Assembly: GCA_903905455.1 (NCBI GenBank)
Contig: CAIVGN010000072.1
Span: 62,001-126,000, forward strand
DNA: 64,000 bases
Direction: 5' to 3'
From: an uncultured Archangium sp.
Lineage (GTDB): Bacteria > Myxococcota > Myxococcia > Myxococcales > Myxococcaceae
Shown here one piece after another: positions 1 through 7,327 of the stretch (position 1 is its first letter; each line of letters opens with the position of its first letter). Made by a program: the position numbers and the translations under genes. The notes under the pieces were generated by a model that did no database searches, was not told the DNA's origin, and saw only the letters and a list, made by a program, of their open reading frames with translations.

Positions 1-397
1 TGTTGCTGATGCCAGACACCGGGGCGATGACCTCGAACAGCGCGCTGCCCGCCGGCGCGCCAGCCTGCACGGAGATGGTGCCCAGCCAGCCGTCGGGGGT
101 GAACTGCTCCTTGACGATCTGCACCTCGGGGCTGATGGCGCCCACCAACGTTCCCGGCGCGAGCTTGCCGTGGAGGAACACGGTGCTCGTCTCGCCGGGG
201 CAGGCGACGACGCTGGCGTTGGGCGCGACCCCGAAGCGCACCTCGGGCGTGGGGTACGCCTTCTTCGCCTTCTCCGCGTCGAGACCCAGGCGCTTGCGCT
301 CGGCGGTGGCCTTCGCGCGGAAGGCGTTGACCCGCTGCTCCCAGGGCTCGGCGTGGGCGAGGCTGGCGACGAGGACGACGGCGGCGACGATTCGCAT
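1..397 (-). CDS. Secreted protein of unknown function, C-terminus cut by window edge
   Basis: Reading leftward from an ATG at 397, the frame stays open to base 1, so at least 132 residues are present and the C-terminus is missing. The first 16 residues (MRIVAAVVLVASLAHA) form a type I signal peptide, followed by a charged helical stretch rich in Lys/Arg/Glu (about residues 20-48). After that comes a beta-rich part with 'EVRFGVAPNASVVACPG' and 'FEVIAPVSG', which looks like an Ig- or pilus-chaperone-like beta-sandwich. I do not recognise the family. The reverse reading of the same bases is also open but has no signal peptide and a shadow-like composition. The gene is divergent from the kinase that starts at 495; the roughly 97 bp between them would hold both promoters. 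Confidence 0.7.
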   Translation of the reverse strand, partial: MRIVAAVVLVASLAHAEPWEQRVNAFRAKATAERKRLGLDAEKAKKAYPTPEVRFGVAPNASVVACPGETSTVFLHGKLAPGTLVGAISPEVQIVKEQFTPDGWLGTISVQAGAPAGSALFEVIAPVSGISN

Positions 398-494
398 CGA
401 AGGATCCCGGGCGTGAGGTTCTGGCCGTGACCAAGCCACACGGGGCCAGTGGACGGAAGCGCGGAGCGCGAATCGCGCCAGCGCTCCGTGTACG

Positions 495-2342
495 GTGTCC
501 CCCTTGGACACCACGCAACGAGCCCTGGCGCTGGTCCAGACGCTGAGCGGCGACGCGCAGACGCACGTGCGCAACCCGCGCTCGACCGTCGCGCCCCCGC
601 GCCACGACCGGCAGCAGGGCGCGCGCATCCTCGCGCTGCTGCGCACCCTCTCGCGCCCGCCCCCGGCCCTCGAAGACGAGGGCACCCTGGGCCGCGGCGG
701 CATGGGCGTGGTGCAGTTGGCGACGCAGGTGACGCTGGGGCGCAAGGTGGCGGTCAAGCGGCTCGTCGCGGGCAACGCGGCGAGCGAAGACATCGAGGCG
801 CTGCTCTCGGAGGCGTGGCTCGCCGGCTCGCTCGAGCACCCCAACATCGTGCCGGTGCACGACCTCGGCCTCGACGCCGCGGGGCTCCCGGTGTTGGTGA
901 TGAAGCGCATCGAGGGCCTGAGCTGGGCCTCGCTGCTGCGCGACCCCGAGGCCCTGGCCGCCCACGCGCCGGGCCGCGCGCCGCTCGAGGCCCACCTGCG
1001 CATCTTGCTGCAGGTCTGCAACGCCCTGCACTACGCGCACGCCCGCGGCGTGGTGCACCGCGACGTGAAGCCCGACAACGTGATGGTCGGCGCCTTCGGG
1101 GAGGTCTACCTCGTCGACTGGGGCATCGCGTCGGCGCCCGGCCTCTCGCCGCAGCTGGCGGGCACGCCGGTGTACATGGCGCCGGAGATGCTCGGCGGGC
1201 AGCACGCCGTCATCTCGCCGCAGACCGACGTGTACCTGCTGGGCGCGGTGCTCTGCGAGCTGCTCACCGGCAAGGCCCCGCACGACGCCTCGACGCCCGA
1301 GCGCCTCGCGCAGAGCGTGCTGGCCTCGGCGCCGGTGCTGCCCGACTCCGCGCCCCTCGAGCTGGCCGCCCTCGCCCGCCTGTGCATGAGCGCCGACCCT
1401 GCGCAGCGCCCCGAGAGCGCGCTGGCGGTGCGCGTGGCCCTCGAAGACTTCCTCGCGCACTTGGGCTCCCTCGAGCTCACCACCCAGGCCGAGCGCCGCC
1501 TCGCCGAGCTGACCGCGCTGCTCTCGGGCCCGGCCCCCGAGGCGCGGCGCGTCTTCGACCTCTTCTCGGAGTGTCGCTTCGGCTTCCAGCAGGCCCTGCG
1601 GGGGTGGCCGCACAACGTCCGCGCGCGGTTCGGCCTCGACACCGCGGTGCGCGCGATGGTGCGCTTCGAATTGAGCGCCGGCTCGGCCCGCAGCGCCCAG
1701 TCCCTGCTCGGCGAGTTGGTGACGCCCGACCCCGAACTCGCGGCCCAGGTGGAGGTCGCGCTCGCCGCCGAGGCCCACCAGAAGCAGGACCTGGCGCGCC
1801 TGGCGGCCCTCGAGAAGAGCCTCGACCCGGACACCGGCGGCAGCGTGCGCACGTGGATCGCCCTGGGCGGTGCGGTGATGTGGGTCATCGCCCCGCTGGT
1901 GGGCCGGCCGATGATCGCCCGCTGGCCGCACTACGAGATGCCGTTCTCCTCCATCGTCTCGGGGCTGAGCACCGTGGCGTTGCTCTTCGTCCAGTGGCGG
2001 ACGAAGGGCGTGCGCACCCCGCTCAACGAGCAACTGCTGCGCGTGATGCTCTTCTCCATGGGGGCGCAGACCGCGGCCCTGCTGGGCCTGTACTTCGCGC
2101 TCGGCGACGCGGGCGCGATGGTGGCCCCGGTGCTGGCCTTCTTCTGGTTCGTGCTCGCGGGCATCATCGCCGCGGCCTTCCTGACCCAGCTGTGGTGGAC
2201 CGCCGCCGGCTACCTGCTGGTCAGCGTGTTCTCCGCGGCCTTTCCCCCGTGGCGCTACGAGATCATCGCCCTGGGCAACGTGGTGCTCGCGGTCAACGTG
2301 TCGTTCCTGCTCAAGCGCCTGTTGGCCCCCGCGCCGCGCTGA
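495..2342 (+). CDS. Hanks-type Ser/Thr protein kinase with C-terminal multi-span membrane domain
   Basis: 615 residues from a GTG start. The kinase domain spans about residues 60-325: glycine loop GRGGMG (66-71), VAVK lysine (Lys88), catalytic loop HRDVKPDN (188-195), metal-binding DWG at 208-210 in place of the usual DFG, and activation-segment end GTPVYMAPE. All catalytic residues are present, so an active kinase is expected. A roughly 130-residue helical linker follows. The last 165 residues hold about five hydrophobic segments (roughly 452-472, 483-500, 516-535, 540-562, 570-600), so the kinase is probably anchored in the inner membrane by its C-terminus. Most bacterial kinases of this class have one transmembrane helix followed by an extracellular sensor; here several helices form the C-terminal domain with little outside. 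Its 3' end and two internal pieces reappear as a remnant at 3747-3864. The substrate is unknown. Confidence 0.9.
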   Translation: MSPLDTTQRALALVQTLSGDAQTHVRNPRSTVAPPRHDRQQGARILALLRTLSRPPPALEDEGTLGRGGMGVVQLATQVTLGRKVAVKRLVAGNAASEDIEALLSEAWLAGSLEHPNIVPVHDLGLDAAGLPVLVMKRIEGLSWASLLRDPEALAAHAPGRAPLEAHLRILLQVCNALHYAHARGVVHRDVKPDNVMVGAFGEVYLVDWGIASAPGLSPQLAGTPVYMAPEMLGGQHAVISPQTDVYLLGAVLCELLTGKAPHDASTPERLAQSVLASAPVLPDSAPLELAALARLCMSADPAQRPESALAVRVALEDFLAHLGSLELTTQAERRLAELTALLSGPAPEARRVFDLFSECRFGFQQALRGWPHNVRARFGLDTAVRAMVRFELSAGSARSAQSLLGELVTPDPELAAQVEVALAAEAHQKQDLARLAALEKSLDPDTGGSVRTWIALGGAVMWVIAPLVGRPMIARWPHYEMPFSSIVSGLSTVALLFVQWRTKGVRTPLNEQLLRVMLFSMGAQTAALLGLYFALGDAGAMVAPVLAFFWFVLAGIIAAAFLTQLWWTAAGYLLVSVFSAAFPPWRYEIIALGNVVLAVNVSFLLKRLLAPAPR

Positions 2343-2376
2343 CGCAACGGCCGCAGCGAGATGCCCAGCAGCCCCG
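2313..2376. repeat. 64-bp direct repeat, copy A
   Basis: The last 30 bases of the kinase gene plus the 34 bases after it match 3801-3864 at 62 of 64 positions in the same orientation. In copy A the kinase end is intact, but the downstream part corresponds to the 3' end of the DUF4079-like gene with its stop codon lost. In copy B the DUF4079-like end is intact and only the kinase tail remains. The two copies bracket a 1.4 kb segment carrying the Uma2 and membrane-protein genes. This is a junction duplication seen directly in the sequence. Confidence 0.9.
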
Positions 2377-2430
2377 ACGCCCTCACTTGCTTCAGAAAGT
2401 GTCCACGGGATCGGGTCAAGCCCAGAACCG

Positions 2431-3015
2431 TCAATGCGCGCGCAGTGACGCGCGATACTCGCGAAGTGCGCGAGGGCTCGGGTGCTTGCGAACGAACTGC
2501 TCGAAGAGGGCGACGTCAAGAGTCGGAAAGAGGCGGCTCTGCTTCGTTGCGATGTAGCGCTTCCCCTTGAGGACGTTGATTCGCAGACGATCCGCTTCCC
2601 ACACCCAGACCTCACGAACGCCCAGGCGGGCGTAGGCTTCGAGCCGGTCGAGCATGGCATTCGTCCACACGACTTCGATCGCCAAATCAGGCACGGCGGA
2701 CGCCTCAGACCCCACGCAGTAGCTCTCGTCGGGCTCGATCGCGGTTCGGTCACGCTTGGAGCGCACGGTGAGTTCCCCGGTCGACACCAGGTCGACTGCG
2801 CGCTCGTCGGCCCACGTTTCGAGGAGACGACCGATGTACCCCTTGATCAGTTCGTGGCTCGACGAGGGCGACATGAGTTCGAGATACGGCTCCATGTAGA
2901 CGAGGCGGTGTGTCGTGGAATCGCCGCGCAGCTTCAGGAATTGCTCGAAGGCGCTCCAGTCGAGTCGCATTCCGACAACCTGGTCTTCGCGTGGCTGTTC
3001 GTTGGGCGCTTCCAT
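2431..3015 (-). CDS. Uma2-family (DUF820) PD-(D/E)XK nuclease-like protein
   Basis: 194 residues. The pattern fits the Uma2 restriction-endonuclease-like fold: 'SPSSSHELIKGYIGRLLETW' with the conserved Glu/His helix (about residues 50-69), then 'VPDLAIEVVWTN' supplying the acidic active-site residues, and 'YARLGVREVWVWE' with the second acidic strand. Proteins of this family are common in cyanobacteria, Chloroflexi and myxobacteria, often in mobile or defence neighbourhoods, and the function of most is unknown. Base composition is visibly less GC-rich than the flanking genes, and the gene sits inside the segment bracketed by the 64-bp direct repeats, so recent acquisition is likely. It starts at ATG 3015. 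Confidence 0.88.
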   Translation of the reverse strand: MEAPNEQPREDQVVGMRLDWSAFEQFLKLRGDSTTHRLVYMEPYLELMSPSSSHELIKGYIGRLLETWADERAVDLVSTGELTVRSKRDRTAIEPDESYCVGSEASAVPDLAIEVVWTNAMLDRLEAYARLGVREVWVWEADRLRINVLKGKRYIATKQSRLFPTLDVALFEQFVRKHPSPRALREYRASLRAH

Positions 3016-3025
3016 CGGCGCAGTG

Positions 3026-3202
3026 TCACGTCTCGCCGTCAGCGTCGCAAGCGGGCGGCGCGGATTCTCGCTGCCACACGGCCCGCACCCGCCAGCGCTC
3101 GACTTCCCGCACCACGCCAGGCTGCTTGCGCACCACCCAGCGCAAGGCCCGCGGCCACGTCAGCGTCCACGCCCTGCGCCCCTGAAGGTCGGCGATTGAA
3201 GG
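3026..3202 (-). pseudogene. Possible fragment of a coding region, no start codon found
   Basis: Between the Uma2 gene and the small membrane protein, one minus-strand frame is open and ends at a TGA at 3026-3028. Its codons have strong G/C bias at the third position and it encodes a Trp/Arg-rich peptide (…ALRWVVRKQPGVVREVERW…). No ATG/GTG with a ribosome site was found at a sensible place and I do not recognise the peptide. It may be the tail of a gene that lost its front during the rearrangement that built this segment. Low confidence. Confidence 0.22.
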
Positions 3203-3733
3203 GTGGCCCGTGCGCTGACACCCGTTGACCTTCGGGACTGGGGGTCTGGTGCTCGAGCGCAGCGGGAAGTTGCGCAGAAAGTGGTTCGAGGTGATTCAGC
3301 GCTCGGGTCAGGCCCTCGTGGCGCGAGCCGGAGGCGCCTCCGTCACGCTGTCGTGCTGGCCGTGATCACGATCGTCTTTCAAGCCGTGATGACGCTCGTC
3401 TTGATGGCGGTGGTGTTCCTGCTGTTCCTCAAGGTGCTGTGGAACATCTACATTCCGTACTTTGCGTGGATGCGGCAAGCGCGCGGCGGGAAGGGGTCCA
3501 CGAGCACCATCACGCTCATGACGTTCACCGAGAGCGGTTTGGTCCTGATTGCGTGTGTCGTCTCGCTCGTCGGGGGGCCCCATGCGTGGCCCTTGAATCC
3601 TCTCGGGATTCTCCTGTGCGGAAGCGCCCTGGTGCTGGGCTCGTACCTTCACATGATCATCTTCGTTTGGGTCGCCAGGAAGTTCCTCAAAGCTCGAACG
3701 GAGGGTCCACCACCCTCTGAGCGCTGGCGATGA
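3203..3733 (+). CDS. Small integral membrane protein of unknown function
   Basis: Up to 176 residues from a GTG at 3203; the start is uncertain because the first ~45 residues are polar and Arg-rich, and internal GTG codons near 3281 or 3353 would give a protein starting close to the first membrane helix. Four hydrophobic stretches are visible: about residues 49-66, 67-84, 112-128 and 133-158. No family is recognised. The gene lies in the lower-GC insert with Uma2, and the degraded kinase remnant begins about 14 bases after its stop. Confidence 0.5.
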   Translation: MARALTPVDLRDWGSGARAQREVAQKVVRGDSALGSGPRGASRRRLRHAVVLAVITIVFQAVMTLVLMAVVFLLFLKVLWNIYIPYFAWMRQARGGKGSTSTITLMTFTESGLVLIACVVSLVGGPHAWPLNPLGILLCGSALVLGSYLHMIIFVWVARKFLKARTEGPPPSERWR

Positions 3734-3746
3734 CGAAACACCGCGG

Positions 3747-3864
3747 GCGAAGACATCGAGGCGCTGCGCTCGGGAGCGTGGCTCGCTGGCGGCCATAGAG
3801 AAGCGCCTGTTGGCCCCCGCGCCGCGCTGACGCTACGGCAGCAGCGAGATGCCCAGCAGCCCCG
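3747..3864 (+). pseudogene. Mosaic remnant of the upstream kinase gene, ending in direct-repeat copy B
   Basis: Three pieces of the kinase gene at 495-2342 are fused here in order. Bases 3747-3790 match 784-827 (about 40 of 44), 3787-3806 resemble 1801-1820, and 3801-3864 match 2313-2376 (62 of 64). The kinase stop codon is preserved at 3828-3830. No reading frame is maintained across the whole. The arrangement implies that a second copy of the kinase 3' half once stood here and was cut down by internal deletions. The last 32 bases are also the 3' end of the neighbouring DUF4079-like gene. Confidence 0.8.
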
Positions 3865-4249
3865 CCAGACCCGCGGCGAAGAGCGAGAAAACGCCCAGCA
3901 CGCCGTGACGCCCCGCGTGCGTCTTGTCACCCCGGGCGAGCGGGCGCCCCAGCCACCACAGGGCGGCGAACATCAGCGCGCTCGCCACGCCCAGCTTGCC
4001 GTGGAACGTGTCGAGCGGCTTCCACCCGCGCAAGAGCACCGCCGAGCCGAGGCCGCCGAAGCACGAGGCGATGAGCAACCCCGAGCTCCACGGGCCGAGG
4101 CGCACGTGGCGCGCGTAGCTGCCTTCGGGCGCCGGCGTGCGTCGCAGCCGCAAGGTGCGCTGGTGAAAGCCCAGGCGGAAGACCACCCACGCCAGCAGGA
4201 GCGCCACCGTCGCCATCACCGGGTGCAGATACGCGAAGACCGAGGACAC
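3833..4249 (-). CDS. DUF4079-like four-helix membrane protein
   Basis: 138 residues from a GTG at 4249, chosen because it keeps the N-terminal 'YLHP' motif; an ATG inside the first helix is possible but would remove it. Four membrane helices are visible (about 5-26, 53-71, 84-99, 112-135). Conserved-looking His residues sit in YLHP, RHVRLG, FHGKLG and GRHGVLG, the pattern expected of DUF4079-type proteins that resemble b-type-cytochrome membrane domains. Heme binding is an inference. The gene is convergent with the kinase remnant and divergent from the hydrolase lipoprotein at 4311. Confidence 0.6.
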   Translation of the reverse strand: MSSVFAYLHPVMATVALLLAWVVFRLGFHQRTLRLRRTPAPEGSYARHVRLGPWSSGLLIASCFGGLGSAVLLRGWKPLDTFHGKLGVASALMFAALWWLGRPLARGDKTHAGRHGVLGVFSLFAAGLAGLLGISLLP

Positions 4250-4310
4250 GGCGCGCCACCTACTACATGCGGTGGTACCCTCGACACCTTCCCGTTCCCG
4301 GAGCCACCGC

Positions 4311-6800
4311 ATGTCCCCTCGCCACGTCATGGGCCCCGTGCTGGCCGCGCTCGCGCTCTTCGGCTGCCCCGGCCCGAAGGCCAACCCGCCCGTCGGCCCT
4401 CCGCAGGGCCCCGGCCTCGGCAGCGCCTGCCTGGCCGGCTCGAAGTGCCGCGACGGGCTGACGTGCAACCCGGCGACGCTGGTGTGCGAAGGCGACCGCG
4501 CCACCCCCGACGGGGCGGCCTGCCTGCTGGGCGTCGAGTGCATCAGCGGCAACTGCGCGCCCAACGGCGCCCGGGGCCAGTGCGCCCCCAGCGGCCCCGG
4601 CGCCCAGGGCACGTCCTGCCAGGGTGACTCCGACTGCGCCGCGCCGCTCAAGTGCGGGTTCGACGGCGAGCACCTCTTCCCCGAGTGCCTGCCCACCGCC
4701 AACCACGACCTCGGCCAGGCCTGCACCCTGGGCCTCGAGTGCGCGCAGGGCCTGCTGTGCATCGAGGGCGCGTGCGCCGCCGTGTCCCTGGGCGCCGACA
4801 AGACCCCGCACGGCGTGCCCCCGGCCCTGCCCGCCATCGCCGGCGCCGGCTGGACGGGCGCCACCTGCCCCGCCCCGAAGGCCACGGCCGAGACCGCGCT
4901 CTTCGTGCTCCCCCGCGAGAGCGACGACGCCGCGGTGAAGGAAGACTTCTACCGCCTGCCCTTCCCCAACGACGCGCTGCGCGATGCCGCCGGGCGCGTC
5001 GACTTCTCGCGCCACCCCAAGGACCCCGCGCCGGCCTTCGGCTTCGACCTCCTGGGCCGCTACCTCGAGGCCCTGGCCCCGGAGCCGTACGGCAACGCGC
5101 CCACCATCATCTACCGCTTCGACGGCCCCATCGACTTCGCCACGGTGCAGCTGCAGACCGACCCCACGGTGCGACTGGTGAAGCTCACCCCGGGCCAGGG
5201 CTCGCCGCGCGGACTGACGCTGCAGTCGAACCCCGGCGCCAACCGCTACGTGTGCGGCAACTGGCTGGGCGTGCGGCCCTACGACGGCGACTCGCTGACG
5301 CCGGGCGCCTATGCGCTGGTGCTCACGAAGGGCCTCAAGGGCAAGAGCGGCGCCGACATCGCCCCCTCGCCCGACTTCACCGCGATGCTCCAGGCGACCG
5401 CGCCCACCGACGCAAGGCAAGCGCTCGCCTGGCCCGCCTATGCGCCGCTGCGCGCCTGGGTCGTCGAGCAGCACCTCACCAACGCCGACCTCGTGGGCGC
5501 GACCGTCTTCACCGTCGCCGACCCGCGCCGGCTGCTCAACCGCCTCGCCACCAGCGTCGCCGCGCGCCCCGTGCCCGCGGCCGACGCGTGGGTGAAGTGC
5601 GGCAGCGGCGCGCCCTCGCCCTGCCCCGACGCCACCGGCCCGCGCGCATGCGGGGCGGCCAACGCGGCCTTCGACGAGTGGCACGCACTCATCGAGCTGC
5701 CCATCTACCAGCAGGGCACCGCGCCCTACCTCACCCCGGCCCAGGGCGGCGGCATCGACGGCTCGGCGGCGGCCCTCGTCCCGGTGCGCACCGAGAAAGT
5801 GTGCGCGAGCCTCACCGTGCCCACGGGCGCCGCGCCTTCGACCGGCTGGCCGGTGGTGCTCTACGCGCACGGCACCGGCGGCTCCTTCCGCGGCCACGCG
5901 GGTGATGGCGCCGCCACGGCCCTCTCGGGCATCACCCTGTCGGGCGTGGCCGAGCCGGTGAAGGCCGCCGTGCTGGGCTTCGACCAGGTGGGCCACGGTC
6001 CCCGGCGCGGCGTCCTGGGGCAGCGCAGCACGCCCGAGGATCTCGTCTTCAACTTCGCCAACCCGGCCTCGGCCCGCGGCACCATGGCCCAGGGCGGAGC
6101 CGACCTGCTGGGCGTGGCGCGCTACGTGAAGTCGCTGGCCTCGAGCCCGCCGGCCGAGCTGCCGAAGCTCGACCCCACGCACCTCGTCTTCTGGGGCCAC
6201 TCCCAGGGCGCGACGGAAGGGGCCCTGTTCCTGGCCCTCGACCGCAGCGTCGACGGCGCGCTGGTGTCGGGCGCCTCGGCCACGCTGGTCAACTCGCTGG
6301 TCTCCAAGAAGGCGCCGGTGAACATCGCCGACGGCCTGTGGGCGGCGCTCAGCGAGTCGAGCCCGGCGGCCATCAGCGTGTACCACCCGGTGCTCTCGCT
6401 GCTGCAGATGTGGAGCGACCCCGTGGACCCGCTGCACTTCGCCTCCCGCGCGACGGTGGTGCCGGCCGAAGGGGCCACGCCGGCCTTCGCGCGCAACGTG
6501 TTCCAGGTGTGGGGGAAGGACGACCTCTACACGCCGCGCCCGGTGCAGACGAGCTTCGCCCACGCCGCGGGCCTGGCCTTCGTCGGCCCGAAGGTCGACG
6601 ACTTCAACGCCACCGAGGTGACGAGCGCCTCAGGCAACGTGAGCCTGCCGCGCCCGGTGACGGCGGCCCTGCGCCAGTACGTGCCCGAGGGCTACGACGG
6701 TCACTTCGTGGTGTTCCGCAACCAGTCGGCGACCACCGACGCGACGCGCTTCGTGGCGCGGGTGCTGCGCGGCGAAGTGCCCACCGTGCCCGAGCCGTGA
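4311..6800 (+). CDS. Cys-rich lipoprotein with alpha/beta-hydrolase (lipase-like) domain
   Basis: 829 residues from ATG 4311; an upstream in-frame ATG would place 13 extra residues before the signal peptide. The signal peptide ends in a lipobox-like LFGC, so an outer-membrane or periplasmic lipoprotein is expected. Residues ~35-165 contain about 17 Cys in Dickkopf-like spacing (CLAGSKCRDGLTC, CLLGVECISGNC, CTLGLECAQGLLC). The rest is an extracellular hydrolase fold: strand 'VVLYAHGTGGS' (oxyanion region), 'VLGFDQVGHGPRRG', and nucleophile elbow GHSQG with Ser631. A late His in 'GYDGHFVVF' could complete the triad. Similar Cys-rich plus hydrolase lipoproteins are frequent in Myxococcota; the substrate is unknown. 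Its stop overlaps the next start (GTGA), so the two genes are probably co-translated. Confidence 0.8.
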   Translation: MSPRHVMGPVLAALALFGCPGPKANPPVGPPQGPGLGSACLAGSKCRDGLTCNPATLVCEGDRATPDGAACLLGVECISGNCAPNGARGQCAPSGPGAQGTSCQGDSDCAAPLKCGFDGEHLFPECLPTANHDLGQACTLGLECAQGLLCIEGACAAVSLGADKTPHGVPPALPAIAGAGWTGATCPAPKATAETALFVLPRESDDAAVKEDFYRLPFPNDALRDAAGRVDFSRHPKDPAPAFGFDLLGRYLEALAPEPYGNAPTIIYRFDGPIDFATVQLQTDPTVRLVKLTPGQGSPRGLTLQSNPGANRYVCGNWLGVRPYDGDSLTPGAYALVLTKGLKGKSGADIAPSPDFTAMLQATAPTDARQALAWPAYAPLRAWVVEQHLTNADLVGATVFTVADPRRLLNRLATSVAARPVPAADAWVKCGSGAPSPCPDATGPRACGAANAAFDEWHALIELPIYQQGTAPYLTPAQGGGIDGSAAALVPVRTEKVCASLTVPTGAAPSTGWPVVLYAHGTGGSFRGHAGDGAATALSGITLSGVAEPVKAAVLGFDQVGHGPRRGVLGQRSTPEDLVFNFANPASARGTMAQGGADLLGVARYVKSLASSPPAELPKLDPTHLVFWGHSQGATEGALFLALDRSVDGALVSGASATLVNSLVSKKAPVNIADGLWAALSESSPAAISVYHPVLSLLQMWSDPVDPLHFASRATVVPAEGATPAFARNVFQVWGKDDLYTPRPVQTSFAHAAGLAFVGPKVDDFNATEVTSASGNVSLPRPVTAALRQYVPEGYDGHFVVFRNQSATTDATRFVARVLRGEVPTVPEP

Positions 6801-7312
6801 CGCGCCCCTGGCGCGAGTACGAGGCCATCACCGCCCACTACGGCGCCCAGCGCGCGAAGCGCAGCGCCGTGCCCCTGATGCAACACATCGACGAGGGCCT
6901 CACCGTGCTCGAGGCCATCGGCGCCAGCGAGCGGGCCCAGCGCGCGTTCTGCCTGCACCCCCTGCTGCAGGGTGACGCCGACCTGGCCGCGGCCTTCGAG
7001 CGCGGGCTCTCCGGGCTGACCGACGACGTGCACGTGCTGGCCCTGGCCCTCGAGTACCGCAACATCGCCAACGCCACGCTCTCGGCGCGGCCCCTGGACG
7101 CGGCCGGGGACATTCCCCTGAGCCCGCTGGACGAGGTCAACGACATGCTCCGCGCCGACAAGGTGCAGAACTGGAAGGACTTCGCCCTGCATCACCGGGC
7201 CACCCACCCGCGCGCCGCCGAGCTGGAGCGCTACTTCAAGCAGTGGCACGCGCGCCTCGGACTGAGCGAGGTACGCGTGGCGGCCCTGGTGGAGCTCGCC
7301 GGGCGACGCTGA
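6797..7312 (+). CDS. Conserved protein of unknown function, possibly HD-like
   Basis: 171 residues, starting at a GTG that overlaps the stop of the hydrolase gene by four bases. It is all-helical, with no signal peptide, so it is cytoplasmic. The N-terminal motif 'RSAVPLMQHIDEGLTVLEAIGAS' followed by 'AFCLHPLLQGD' recalls the His/Asp spacing of HD-type phosphohydrolases (H-ID, then H-P), and a second motif 'ALALEYRNIAN' follows. I cannot assign it firmly. Coupling to an exported hydrolase suggests common expression rather than a shared location. Confidence 0.7.
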   Translation: MTRPWREYEAITAHYGAQRAKRSAVPLMQHIDEGLTVLEAIGASERAQRAFCLHPLLQGDADLAAAFERGLSGLTDDVHVLALALEYRNIANATLSARPLDAAGDIPLSPLDEVNDMLRADKVQNWKDFALHHRATHPRAAELERYFKQWHARLGLSEVRVAALVELAGRR

Positions 7313-7327
7313 GGTCGCCGGCGGCTC

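Noticed and set aside
4263-6563. Long minus-strand open frame (766 codons) antisense to the hydrolase lipoprotein
   Set aside because: Arg/Gly/Ala/His-rich shadow typical of 70% GC DNA; no signal peptide or motif, while the opposite strand has clear domains.
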